A stretch of 64,000 nucleotides of DNA. It comes from Anaerolineales bacterium (GTDB lineage Bacteria > Chloroflexota > Anaerolineae > Anaerolineales > Villigracilaceae). Below the pieces are notes generated by a model. The model made no database searches. It was not told where the DNA came from and saw only the letters and a program-made list of their open reading frames with translations. Location: NCBI GenBank assembly GCA_016927315.1, contig JAFGMV010000079.1, forward strand, positions 1 to 64,000. The letters run 5' to 3'. Positions within the stretch are counted from its first letter, which is position 1; the number at the start of each line of letters is the position of its first letter. Shown here in pieces: positions 54,190-63,260 of the stretch. The translations under genes were made by a program, and so were the position numbers.

Positions 54190-54945
54190 ATGGGCAATGG
54201 TAAAGAATTTCAGGGGAAATGGGCAGTAGTAACCGGGGGGTCGCGAGGGATTGGTCATGCAATTGCACTTGACCTGGCTAAGAACGGCGCGAATGTATCG
54301 ATTGTGTACCTGGAGCATCATGGCGATGCAGATACCACCCTGAAGCAGCTGAATGCTCTGAATATTGAGGCTGAAAAATACCAGACCGATGTTAGTGATC
54401 ATCAACGGGTTCAGGAAACCTTTAGTACGATCATCAAGAATCATGGTGCGATCGAAATCCTGGTAAACTGCGCCGGTATCAATCGCGACAAGTCAATGAG
54501 TAAATTACCCCTGGATCTCTGGCAGCAGGTCATCGATACAAACCTGACCGGGGCATATAATTGTATAAAAGCCACTTGGGACCATATGAAAGAAAAGCAA
54601 TATGGCCGGGTCATCAGCATCAGTTCAATTGTTGGACAGGCCGGTAACTTTGGCCAGGTGAATTACGCGGCCTCTAAATCCGGTCTGTTGGGAATGACAA
54701 AATCCCTGGCGTTGGAAGGCGCCAGGAACGGTATCACTGTGAACGCCATTTGCCCTGGCTTTATCAATACCGATATGGTGCGTGGGATGCCGGACGATGT
54801 CTTAGAGAAAGTCATTCAACGGATTCCCGTAGGTCGGTTGGGGACCCCCGAAGAGGTTGCTCGAGCGGTCAGTTTCCTGGCTTCACCACAATCGGGCTTC
54901 ATCACCGGTCAGGTAATCAACGTCAATGGCGGCCAGTACATGTAG
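54190..54945 (+). CDS. 3-oxoacyl-ACP reductase-like SDR (FabG family)
   Basis: 251 residues. TGGSRGIG at the N-terminus, NCAGI, and catalytic S...YAASK; the C-terminal half has the FabG signature GIT(V)NAICPGFI and the final ITGQVINVNGG. Normally it reduces 3-oxoacyl-ACP with NADPH. Its place between LapA and an acyltransferase suggests a special acyl precursor or a sugar-directed oxidoreductase in glycan modification. GGAAGGA precedes the ATG. Confidence 0.88.
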   Translation: MGNGKEFQGKWAVVTGGSRGIGHAIALDLAKNGANVSIVYLEHHGDADTTLKQLNALNIEAEKYQTDVSDHQRVQETFSTIIKNHGAIEILVNCAGINRDKSMSKLPLDLWQQVIDTNLTGAYNCIKATWDHMKEKQYGRVISISSIVGQAGNFGQVNYAASKSGLLGMTKSLALEGARNGITVNAICPGFINTDMVRGMPDDVLEKVIQRIPVGRLGTPEEVARAVSFLASPQSGFITGQVINVNGGQYM

Positions 54946-54968
54946 GCCGTATAACAGGAGTGCACAGT

Positions 54969-55724
54969 ATGCTTAATTTCGATCAACTGGTAACTGATTT
55001 CCGCACCCTGGGGCTGGAGCCTGGGGATACACTGCTGGTACACAGTTCCTATCTTTCCATTGGAAAGGTAGATGGCGGTCCGCAGGCAGTCATCGATGCC
55101 CTCCTGGATGTGCTTGGGCCGGATGGAACATTGATTATGCCCACCTTTAATTTCAATTTCAATAAAGGTGAACCCTGGGATGTACGCGAGACACCTTCCC
55201 ATATGGGTGTTCTGACAGAATTGGTGCGCAAAGACCCACGAGCGAAACGTGTATTCCACCCAATATACTCCTTTGCCATCATCGGCAAACACGCAGAGAT
55301 GCTGGGGGGGCTGAAATACAAAAGCAGTTATGGCCCCGACTCGGTCTTTGCCAAACTGCGTGAATTAGACGGAAAGATCATGATCATTGGCTTGTCATAT
55401 AACAACAGCATGACCTTCTTCCATCACGTGGAAGAAATGGTCGGAGTCGACTATCGTTATATGAAAGACTTCACCGGGATGGTCACCGATTGGGATGGAA
55501 ACACTTATGAAGATTCGTTCCAGATGATGGTGCGTGACCTGGATAAGGGTATTCTGACTGCTGTCGATCCCATGGGCGCCTTACTTGAAGAAGCCGGGAT
55601 TTCCAAACTGCGCAAGGTGGGCAAAACAACCATCAAATTGATGAATGCAAACCAGGTCTTCGAATTTACTGCCCGGGAAATGAAGCGCGACCCTTTCCTG
55701 TTGTACCAGAGCGAAGGAAAATAA
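54969..55724 (+). CDS. AAC(3)-like N-acyltransferase
   Basis: 251 residues from ATG 54969 (CAGGAG upstream); the longer frame overlaps the SDR gene. The family pattern of aminoglycoside 3-N-acetyltransferases is present: GDTLLVHSSYLSIGKVDGGPQAVIDALLDVLGPDGTLIMPTF near the start, and FHPIYSFAIIGKHAE. In glycan clusters such enzymes are thought to acylate amino sugars rather than to resist drugs. Between FabG and a DUF4910 protein, it forms part of a recurrent module. A true resistance function is possible but less likely. Confidence 0.85.
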   Translation: MLNFDQLVTDFRTLGLEPGDTLLVHSSYLSIGKVDGGPQAVIDALLDVLGPDGTLIMPTFNFNFNKGEPWDVRETPSHMGVLTELVRKDPRAKRVFHPIYSFAIIGKHAEMLGGLKYKSSYGPDSVFAKLRELDGKIMIIGLSYNNSMTFFHHVEEMVGVDYRYMKDFTGMVTDWDGNTYEDSFQMMVRDLDKGILTAVDPMGALLEEAGISKLRKVGKTTIKLMNANQVFEFTAREMKRDPFLLYQSEGK

Positions 55725-55741
55725 CCGCACCGGAGTTTTCT

Positions 55742-57055
55742 ATGAACCTGAAATCTATCCTGGCTGAGATACTTCCGTTACACCGTACCCTGGCATCCGA
55801 TGATATGGATAAAACCCTTGAAATCATTGGTTCCTATATGCCCAGACAGTCCAACTACATGGTTGAGTCATATACTCCCGGCGCCCCGGTCTGGACATGG
55901 AAAGTACCTGAGCGTTATGTCGTCCACGAAGCCTATCTCGAGAGCGAGACTGGACAGCGGTTTGTCGATTTCGCTGATAACCCCCTGCATATCATTTCTT
56001 ATTCTCTTCCTGTTGACCAGCTTCTACCCTGGGAAGAACTGGAACCCCATCTGCGTTATAACGAAAAACGGCCTTGGGCGATTCCCTGGGAGTTCAAATA
56101 CTATGATCGCAGCTGGGGATTCTGCCTTGCTAAGGAAACCTTCGACCGGATGCCGCGGGATAAAAAATACCGGGCGGTTATCCGCTCAGAGTTCCTGACC
56201 GATCCTGAGCCAGGGTTCAGGGTAGCCGCCGGGATTATTCATCCGGAAGGCGGTCCTGTCCCGGCTGCCGGTGAAATGCTGATCCAGTCACACACCTGCC
56301 ACCCGATGCAGGCCAATGATGATGCCGCTGGTGTGGTCACCGCTATTGAAGTCGCCAGACGGCTGGCCGAAAAGCCCCTGCCGCCGGGGTCAATGAGCGT
56401 CCGTTTCTGGTTTGGGCCCGAAACCATTGGTACAATCGCTTACCTGGCTCATAACGAACCCTTAATCCCTGCCTTGCGAGCCGGTATATTTCTGGAAATG
56501 ACCGGCAACCAGAGCAAGATTGCCTGGCACCATACCCGCCAGCATGACGATCTGCTCGATAGGATTACTCAATACGTCTTGAAAAGTACAGACCACGAAG
56601 AGCGCGAGTTCGCAGCCGCCCCTGCCAATGACGAGCGCGTCCTGAACGGCCCTGGCGTCAATGTGCCCTGCATCTCGATCAATCGCTGGCCATACGACGA
56701 ATATCACACCACGGATGACAACCTGGCAATCATGCACGAAGACATGCTGCAGGGGGCAGCAGATGTTGCCGAACAAATCATCCGTATCTATGCCAGTAAC
56801 TACATTCCCAAACGCACGTTTCGGGGACCGGTTTTTCTCTCCGGTCACGGATTATGGGTTGACTGGAATGAAAATTGGGCTCTCAACCGCGCCATAGAAA
56901 GGATCATGATGCGCTTTGAAGGCCAGCACACCATCTTCGATATCGCCGAGCAGACCGGTCTGGACTATTGGGTAACACGCGAGTACGTCGAGAAATTCCG
57001 GGCCAAGGGATTTGTTGAACCGCAGCCGATCCCTTCCCAGGCACATACGGCCTGA
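55742..57055 (+). CDS. DUF4910 / M28-like aminopeptidase-domain protein
   Basis: 437 residues. The middle shows an M28 peptidase-like fold with SHTCHPMQANDDAAGVVTAIEVAR, where His and Asp match the co-catalytic zinc ligands. A DUF2172-type insert precedes it, and a winged helix-like tail follows (FDIAEQTGLDYWVTREYVEKFRAKG). Such proteins recur beside NeuB/SpsF-type genes; a sugar deacetylase or amidase role has been suggested for relatives but is not shown. GGAG is just upstream. Confidence 0.82.
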   Translation: MNLKSILAEILPLHRTLASDDMDKTLEIIGSYMPRQSNYMVESYTPGAPVWTWKVPERYVVHEAYLESETGQRFVDFADNPLHIISYSLPVDQLLPWEELEPHLRYNEKRPWAIPWEFKYYDRSWGFCLAKETFDRMPRDKKYRAVIRSEFLTDPEPGFRVAAGIIHPEGGPVPAAGEMLIQSHTCHPMQANDDAAGVVTAIEVARRLAEKPLPPGSMSVRFWFGPETIGTIAYLAHNEPLIPALRAGIFLEMTGNQSKIAWHHTRQHDDLLDRITQYVLKSTDHEEREFAAAPANDERVLNGPGVNVPCISINRWPYDEYHTTDDNLAIMHEDMLQGAADVAEQIIRIYASNYIPKRTFRGPVFLSGHGLWVDWNENWALNRAIERIMMRFEGQHTIFDIAEQTGLDYWVTREYVEKFRAKGFVEPQPIPSQAHTA

Positions 57056-57085
57056 TCCCGGACGATTTTCTGTTTCATCACGTCT

Positions 57086-57892
57086 ATGAATCCACGGATT
57101 TCAGTTATCATTCAGGCCCGCATGGGATCCTCCCGCCTGCCCGGCAAGGTCCTGCAGGAAATTAATGGCAAGCCGATGCTGCAGCGTGTGGTTGATCGGG
57201 TTAGTAGAGCCAGTCTGGTTGATGAAGTCATTGTCGCTACGACGGTTGATCCATCTGATGATCCGGTCGCTGGGTACTGCCAGACTAACAATATCCTGCA
57301 TACCCGCGGCAGCCTGTATGATGTACTGGATCGCTACTACCAGACCGCCCGACAGTATCAGGCTGATATCGTTGTACGCATCACGGGCGATTGCCCTGTC
57401 ATCGACCCGGTTGAGGTCGATCATGTCGTGCAGGTATCTCGTGAGACCGGAGCGGATTTTACTTCCAACCGCCTGCCCCCACCCTGGGGACGCAGTTATC
57501 CAATCGGGCTGGACACGGAAGTGTGCTCTCGCTTGTTGATCGAACAGGCCTGGCGCCGGGCTGCTGAAAAGCACCAGCGTGAACATGTGATGCCTTATTT
57601 TTATGAAGGTGTTGAACTGCAGACTGTCAATTCATCTCTGGCAACAGGAATTTCTACCCGCGGTTTCCATATCGCGCTGCTCAACCATGAACCGGATTAC
57701 GGCCGACTGCGCTGGACGGTGGATACCCCGGAAGACCTGGAATTCATCCGCCAGGTTTTCGATCGTTTTGATGGTCGGGATGATTTTTCCTGGCAAGATA
57801 TCCTGAAATTGCTGAAACGGGAACCAAGGTTGGCTGATATCAATTTTGGTGTAGCGCATAAAAAACTTTTTGATATTGATGAACGGACCTGA
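57086..57892 (+). CDS. spsF: Cytidylyltransferase-like glycosyl donor synthase (SpsF family)
   Basis: 268 residues. The nucleotide-binding loop QARMGSSRLPGKVL at the start is diagnostic for SpsF/NeuA-like CMP transferases; RITGDCPVIDP and TVDTPEDLEFI follow. It would activate the nonulosonic acid made by SpsE as its CMP derivative for transfer. Alternatively the SpsF family contains proteins of other specificity. It lies between the DUF4910 protein and two glycosyltransferases. Confidence 0.87.
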   Translation: MNPRISVIIQARMGSSRLPGKVLQEINGKPMLQRVVDRVSRASLVDEVIVATTVDPSDDPVAGYCQTNNILHTRGSLYDVLDRYYQTARQYQADIVVRITGDCPVIDPVEVDHVVQVSRETGADFTSNRLPPPWGRSYPIGLDTEVCSRLLIEQAWRRAAEKHQREHVMPYFYEGVELQTVNSSLATGISTRGFHIALLNHEPDYGRLRWTVDTPEDLEFIRQVFDRFDGRDDFSWQDILKLLKREPRLADINFGVAHKKLFDIDERT

Positions 57893-57899
57893 ATTCTGT

Positions 57900-58805
57900 A
57901 TGTCGTTAATTACACTTTTTACTGCCCCTAAACCCTTTATTGACCCTCACATCTCTACCATCCAGTTCAATGCCATCAATTCTTGGAAACACCTGCCGGA
58001 AGTGGATGTGCTGCTGCTGGGAGATGAAACCGGGCTGGCTGAAACCGCCGTTAACCTGGGCGTCAGGCATATTCCGGATATTCAGTGCAACCTGAATGGA
58101 ACACCCCTGATCTCTTCCATGTTCGCAACTGCCCGGCAAAACAGCGACAGCCCATTGTTATGTATTATCAACACAGATATCCTTTTAATGTCCGATTTTG
58201 TAGAGGCAGCCAGACAGGTCCTGGCGTTCACGGAAAAATTTGTCCTTCTGGGCCGCCGTTGGGATATGGATGTAAAGGAAGCTCTTGATTTTCCCAAAAA
58301 TTGGTCTCAACAACTGAAAAAAAGAGCCCTGATAAATGGTGAACTTCACCGCCCGGCTGGTAGTGATTATTTCTTGTTCCCAAGAGATTGCTATAACGAT
58401 GTCCCTGATTTTGCCATCGGTCGCGCTGGTTGGGATAATTGGATGATCTATAAGGCTCGCCAGGAAAAGTGGCCTGCCATTGATGGTACTGATTCGATTA
58501 TGATCATCCACCAGAACCATGACTACAGTCACCTGCCTGGTGGACAGCCCCACTACACCCTGCCTGAGACGGACGATAACATTCGCCTGGCCGGAGGGCA
58601 GGCCGCCATCCGTTACACGATCCTGGATACTGATGCCCGGCTGATAAATGGACGTTTGCGCTGTCCTGCGCCTTCCTGGGGGCGCCTCTGGCGTGCTGTT
58701 GAACTGTTGCTGCGTAAAGTATTTTTCTTCCTGCCGGATGAACGACGCGAGAAGGTTGTTCGCCCAAAACGCTGGTTTAAGATGTTCAGGAAGTTGTTCA
58801 AATAA
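57900..58805 (+). CDS. Glycosyltransferase-like protein, GT-A type
   Basis: 301 residues. ITLFTAPKPF at the N-terminus, LLCIINTDILLM containing a DXD-like motif, and a late region GSDYFLFPRDCYNDVPDFAIGRAGWDNWMIY. This resembles nucleotide-diphospho-sugar transferase-like proteins of surface-glycan loci. The ATG at 57900 is chosen; the longer frame from 57870 overlaps spsF. Membrane spans are absent. Acceptor and donor unknown. Confidence 0.72.
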   Translation: MSLITLFTAPKPFIDPHISTIQFNAINSWKHLPEVDVLLLGDETGLAETAVNLGVRHIPDIQCNLNGTPLISSMFATARQNSDSPLLCIINTDILLMSDFVEAARQVLAFTEKFVLLGRRWDMDVKEALDFPKNWSQQLKKRALINGELHRPAGSDYFLFPRDCYNDVPDFAIGRAGWDNWMIYKARQEKWPAIDGTDSIMIIHQNHDYSHLPGGQPHYTLPETDDNIRLAGGQAAIRYTILDTDARLINGRLRCPAPSWGRLWRAVELLLRKVFFFLPDERREKVVRPKRWFKMFRKLFK

Positions 58806-58848
58806 CGTCGGGGCATTCTCTGTCTGACGAACATGAGGTTATCAATAC

Positions 58849-59796
58849 ATGCGAAAAGGCCAAAATCCCGCTAAGTTTGTAAAAGAGGTTGCCCGGCCTG
58901 AACGGATCACAGCCGCCATGCTGACTTATATCCCTTTCCTGAGCGGCTTCTACGCCGAAACCCTGGATGTATTGAGGGTTAGCCTGGATTCGATGCGAAA
59001 GGAAGCTGGCTTGCCTTTTGATCTGCTGGTCTTCGATAATGGTTCTTGCCCGGATGCACGTGATTACCTGGTGCAAGAAAAGGAAGCCGGCCGTATCCAG
59101 TATTTGATCCTGTCCGAGAAGAACCTGGGCAAGGGAGGCGCCTGGAATATGATCCTGGCCGGGGCGCCGGGCGAGATCATAGCCTACGCAGACAGTGACG
59201 TGCTCTTCTCTCCGGGCTGGCTTTCCCGCTCGGTGGAGATCCTGGAGACCTACCCGAATGTCGGTATGGTGACGGCCCGTCCCTTCCGCACACCCTCGGA
59301 TTTTTACAGCGCCACACTGGATTGGGCCCGTAAAGAAGCCAGCCTCGAAGATGGGCAGTTCATTCCCTGGGAAACTTTCCTGGAGTTCAATCTTTCGTTG
59401 GGTCAGACCAAGGAAGAGAACAAGAAAATCTACGCCGACACGAAGGATTGGAAGATCACCCATAAAGGCGTAACTGCCATGGCCGGCGCCTCCCACTGGC
59501 AGTTTACTGCTTATAAATCAACCCTGCAGCAATTTTTGCCTTTCGACATGACCCGCCCGATGGGACAGGTGCGCCAGCTCGACCAGCGCATGAACAAGGC
59601 CGGACTGCTGCGGCTGATGGTCAGTGACCCGCTCGCAATGAACATGTCCAATACAATGGGTTATCTACGCGGTGAACTGGGACAGAAACGGGCCCAAACC
59701 AGGCGATCCCTGGGCAAACGTCTCCTGGCGATTGGCCTTGTAAAAAAGATTTTGCTGGCTGTGTATAACCGGATATTTAACTGGTATTATTCATAG
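58849..59796 (+). CDS. Glycosyltransferase family 2
   Basis: 315 residues. GT-A fold with FDNGSCPDARDYL, the nucleotide-sugar site IAYADSDVLFSPGWL (the DSD acts as DXD), and a conserved KGVTAMAGASHWQF segment. No membrane spans, so it acts on a lipid-linked acceptor from the cytoplasm. It is the last gene before a repeat element, which probably marks the end of the transcription unit. Confidence 0.88.
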   Translation: MRKGQNPAKFVKEVARPERITAAMLTYIPFLSGFYAETLDVLRVSLDSMRKEAGLPFDLLVFDNGSCPDARDYLVQEKEAGRIQYLILSEKNLGKGGAWNMILAGAPGEIIAYADSDVLFSPGWLSRSVEILETYPNVGMVTARPFRTPSDFYSATLDWARKEASLEDGQFIPWETFLEFNLSLGQTKEENKKIYADTKDWKITHKGVTAMAGASHWQFTAYKSTLQQFLPFDMTRPMGQVRQLDQRMNKAGLLRLMVSDPLAMNMSNTMGYLRGELGQKRAQTRRSLGKRLLAIGLVKKILLAVYNRIFNWYYS

Positions 59797-59931
59797 AATC
59801 ATGACTTTGCGAGCCCGGTAGGGCGAAGCAATCTCGGCGCACGAGCAGAAGTTTAGCTTGACAAGATAGGATTGCCATGATTATGCCGCGCAGCGGTACG
59901 GCTGCCCGGCAGCCTCGCAGACTCATATTAA
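59797..59931. repeat. Second small inverted-repeat element
   Basis: Left end ATCATGACTTTGCGAG...GGCGAAGCAATCTC; the right end reads, inverted, ATGAGTCTGCGAGG. The arrangement parallels the element at 31005-31125. The following 59932-60151 contains no gene or signal I can identify. Confidence 0.62.
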
Positions 59932-60151
59932 AAGGATTATGGATCAGGCTGCCAGAAAATTATTTAGAAAAAAAGGTACAAAACCATACACAGATAAATA
60001 GTCTGAATTCATCCGTTGCTCATCTCCCAATCAATAAACAACTTCTTCGATTTGATCAATAGGATCAAAAAGGTTGAATAGGAAGCTGGCAACGCTTAAG
60101 AAGGGTTGCAAAACCCGCAAAGCAATGCTGAAAGTCTAAGCACAGGAATTT

Positions 60152-61594
60152 ATGAAACGTATTTTTATCTCCGCCGACCACGGTATGGCTATTATCTACT
60201 TCCTGCAAAGTGAGGTTGTCCCGACGCTGCTGGAGGCAGGCATCGAAGTCATCGTCCTGACCGACGATGAAACCAGGGAGCGCATTGCAGCGCGCTTCAC
60301 CCGTCCCGGTCTGACCTTCGAAGGCCTGCGTCTCAAGCAGGCCGGCGCCTACGCCAAAAACGTCCGGCCGCGGCAGCAGTGGGTCCTGGCGTACCTGCGC
60401 AGGGTAGGCGGCTCATGGCGTATCAACACCGAAGCCCAGGACAGCCATATCCGGGAGGTCTGGAAAGAAAACTCCTGGAAGTTCAGGTTGGGCATCTGGC
60501 TGCCGGCCGTGCTGGCAATCCTGATCCTGCGGACCAGCCGGCTGGCCCGGCAGGCTCTGGTGAAACTGCAAAGCCGCTTTGTTCCTTCTCCACCCTTATA
60601 CGATGACCTGTTCGACAAGTACCAGCCCGACCTGGTGATTGCCTCCACCGCCGGCTGGCGGCTGGACCGCTACCTGCTGCGAGAATCCGCCCACAGGGGC
60701 ATCCCCAGCATGGCGGCCATCGTTGGTTGGGACAATCCATCCAGCTACGCCATCCCCGGCGCCCCCATAAACTGGGCCACCTGCTGGTCACAGCTGCAAA
60801 AGGATGAACTGGTGTACGGCTCTGATTGGGATCCGGATCATGTGCACATCGGCGGTATACCTTCTTACGACGGGTATTTCCGAAAAACCTGGCTGATGCC
60901 GAAAGAAGAGTACTTCAAGCTGCACAATCTGGATCCGGACCGAAAACTGGTATCCTATGCCTGCTCTTTTGTCCATTTCGCACCCAACTTTCCCAATGTT
61001 GAAGCCCTGGCAAAGCTGATCGCTTCTGACCGACTGTCAGCACCTTCACAGTTATTGATCCGGCTGCACCCCAGTCACTTCCAGGACAAGCCGCAGATCT
61101 TCGTCGAAGAACGGGAACGCATCCATGCCCTGGAAGAAAAATACCCGCATGTGCATGTCGTGCGCCCGGTCGCCCTGGGCGGTTCTTTGGGGTACTACGG
61201 CGGCGAAGATATGGACGAAAAGTCATCGATGATGGCCCATTCGGATGCTTTCGTAACGGTCTATTCCACCATGGTTGTCGAGACCGCGGTACACGACACC
61301 CCGATCATTGCGGCTGTCATCGATACCCCCGGCGGCTGGAACAAACCCAAAAAGTTTTCTCTTTCACTGAAAGAAATCGGGGACTGGCCTACCCACCAGC
61401 GCTTCCGGAAAGCCAGGGCCGGACGCGTGGCTGAAAGTCAATCCGAACTGCAGGATGTCCTGAATGCCTACCTGCAGGATCCTACCCTGGATGCCGCCAA
61501 ACGCCGTAAATTCATCGAAGAAGAAATCACCTATACGGATGCCGCTGCCGGCAGGAAAACTGCCCAATTCATCCTGAAAGTGCTTGAGAACTGA
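60152..61594 (+). CDS. Surface carbohydrate biosynthesis protein, GT-B/glycerophosphotransferase-like
   Basis: 480 residues. Starts MKRIFISADHGMAIIYFL; two Rossmann-like halves are separated by a linker near residue 250. The second half has LIRLHPSHFQDKP, VHVVRPV and SDAFVTVYSTMVVETAVHDTPIIAAV, which correspond to the donor site of CDP-glycerol-type and capsule transferases. One hydrophobic segment (LGIWLPAVLAILIL) may be a membrane-association helix. It is separated from the main operon by the repeat element, so it may have its own promoter. Confidence 0.7.
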   Translation: MKRIFISADHGMAIIYFLQSEVVPTLLEAGIEVIVLTDDETRERIAARFTRPGLTFEGLRLKQAGAYAKNVRPRQQWVLAYLRRVGGSWRINTEAQDSHIREVWKENSWKFRLGIWLPAVLAILILRTSRLARQALVKLQSRFVPSPPLYDDLFDKYQPDLVIASTAGWRLDRYLLRESAHRGIPSMAAIVGWDNPSSYAIPGAPINWATCWSQLQKDELVYGSDWDPDHVHIGGIPSYDGYFRKTWLMPKEEYFKLHNLDPDRKLVSYACSFVHFAPNFPNVEALAKLIASDRLSAPSQLLIRLHPSHFQDKPQIFVEERERIHALEEKYPHVHVVRPVALGGSLGYYGGEDMDEKSSMMAHSDAFVTVYSTMVVETAVHDTPIIAAVIDTPGGWNKPKKFSLSLKEIGDWPTHQRFRKARAGRVAESQSELQDVLNAYLQDPTLDAAKRRKFIEEEITYTDAAAGRKTAQFILKVLEN

Positions 61595-61653
61595 TCCTCC
61601 AGCGGTGTGGTCTTGGTGTGTCCTTGGGACTACTCAACCACCCAAAAACACAG

Positions 61654-62097
61654 ATGAAAAAGAACATGTTCCTCTTTTATTTCTCGATCCTTCTTGCAAT
61701 CGCTTCCAGCTCCCTGTATCATTTCGTTCAGAAAAGCACCCCGGGGAATGTTAACTTTGCCGTTTCCCTGCTGGTCACCTATGCTGTCTCGCTTGCAATC
61801 ACCTCCCTGATCTTTTTATTCTTCCCAGTCAGGGATGGCTTTGTGGCCGAACTGCGCAGCCTGAACTGGGCCAGTTATGTCCTGGCATTCTCCCTGGTGG
61901 GACTGGAGGTTGGTTTCCTGTTAGTCTATCGCTCCGGCTGGAATATCGGTATTGCCGCGGTGCTGGTCAATGTAGTCGCTGCGCTGATCCTGGTCCCGGT
62001 GGCCATCTTTGTTTTCAAGGACCGCCTGAACTGGGTCAACATCGTCGGTATCCTGGTCTGCCTGGCCGGTCTGGTGATGCTGAACTGGAAAAGATAG
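61654..62097 (+). CDS. Small EamA/DMT-type transporter subunit
   Basis: 147 residues, about five hydrophobic segments, ending with NIGIAAVLVNVVAALILVPVAIFVFKDRLNWVNIVGILVCLAGLVML, which is the EamA repeat. Half the length of normal DMT permeases, so it should work as a dimer. ATG 61654 is preferred because the first span starts immediately after; earlier frame codons lack a ribosome site. Possibly flips an undecaprenyl-linked sugar like ArnE/F, or exports metabolites. Confidence 0.75.
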   Translation: MKKNMFLFYFSILLAIASSSLYHFVQKSTPGNVNFAVSLLVTYAVSLAITSLIFLFFPVRDGFVAELRSLNWASYVLAFSLVGLEVGFLLVYRSGWNIGIAAVLVNVVAALILVPVAIFVFKDRLNWVNIVGILVCLAGLVMLNWKR

Positions 62098-62181
62098 AAA
62101 TGGCGCACGGAAACCACTGATGGTATGGCTTTTCGCAGACAAAAGCTGTGTGTTCTTTCTTGAAAAATTAATTGGAGAATT

Positions 62182-63213
62182 ATGGAATTATTGAACCGTA
62201 TCAAGAAAGCCGCCCGCATCCTGCTCAAGGGCGAAGCAGCCGCTAAAAAACGCACCGGGATCCCGGCCATCACCGCTGACGAAGTGGCAGAAGCACGCCA
62301 GTTCTTCCCGCGGGATAAATTCTTCATCTTCGGGCACGCCCGCTCAGGGACCACCCTGCTGGCCCGCCTGGTGCGGCTGCATCCCGATGTACACTGCAAC
62401 TGGCAGGCCCACTTCTTTACCCGCCAGCCATTTCTGAGATCGCTGGTCGAAACCACCGCAGCCGAAGAGTGGCTGACCCGCCGCTCCAACCGCTGGAACC
62501 GCGGCGGCGATCTCTCGCCGGTGGTCCTGCGTGCGGTGGCAGACTTTATCCTAGAGCGTGATGCTGTCCGTGAAGGAGCCAGCATTGTTGGGGATAAGAG
62601 CCCTTCCAGCCTGATCCACGGACAGGCCATGTGCGACCTGGCCAGGATCTACCCGGACGCAAAACTGATCTACATCGTGCGGGACGGGCGGGATGTGATC
62701 ATTTCGGAGCGTTTCCGCAGCTTTGTCGAAGAATCGAAATTCCTGACTGCGGTAGACAAACGCATCATTGCCGATTTACGAAAAGAGCAGGCGTCCTTCG
62801 CAGATGGCCGCCGCTCGATCTTCACCGAGACCTTCATCCGGCGCACCGCCCAGGGTTGGGTCGAGAACCTGACCGAGTCTGAAAAAGAAGGAAAGCGCCT
62901 GTTCGGCGAGAATTACTACCAGCTGCGTTATGAAGACCTCCTCGAAACCCCATTCGAAGAGATGAAAAAATTCTGGCAGTTCCTAGGCGTGGATATCCAT
63001 CCCACCCTGGAAGAAGCCATCGCCAAAGAAATGTCATCCAACCCGGACAAGGAATGGCAGAAACGGCGCAACGAGGATATTGCCTCCTTCCTGCCCAAAG
63101 GCATAGCCGGCAACTGGATGCGCCTGTTCTCCGGGCAGGAAAAAGCACTCTTCAAACAGATCGCCGGGGAGATGTTGGTGAAGTGGGGCTATGAAGATTC
63201 GGTAGATTGGTAA
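62182..63213 (+). CDS. Sulfotransferase family protein
   Basis: 343 residues. The PAPS 5'-phosphosulfate loop FIFGHARSGTTLLARLVRLHP lies at about residue 50 and the 3'-phosphate binding motif YIVRDGRDVI near 168, with YQLRYEDLLETPFEEMKKFWQFLGV further on. It transfers sulfate from PAPS, probably to a hydroxyl on the glycan or on a lipid. AGGAG-like sequence (TTGGAGAA) lies before the ATG. No PAPS synthesis gene is nearby. Confidence 0.88.
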   Translation: MELLNRIKKAARILLKGEAAAKKRTGIPAITADEVAEARQFFPRDKFFIFGHARSGTTLLARLVRLHPDVHCNWQAHFFTRQPFLRSLVETTAAEEWLTRRSNRWNRGGDLSPVVLRAVADFILERDAVREGASIVGDKSPSSLIHGQAMCDLARIYPDAKLIYIVRDGRDVIISERFRSFVEESKFLTAVDKRIIADLRKEQASFADGRRSIFTETFIRRTAQGWVENLTESEKEGKRLFGENYYQLRYEDLLETPFEEMKKFWQFLGVDIHPTLEEAIAKEMSSNPDKEWQKRRNEDIASFLPKGIAGNWMRLFSGQEKALFKQIAGEMLVKWGYEDSVDW

Positions 63214-63260
63214 GATAGTATTTGGCGAATTGGGGATTTTCAAAAGTAAGGAGGCCGGGA

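Noticed and set aside
54969-55724. Aminoglycoside resistance gene
   Set aside because: The AAC(3) fold is present, but the gene is embedded in a glycan operon between sugar-modifying genes, which makes an amino-sugar substrate more probable.
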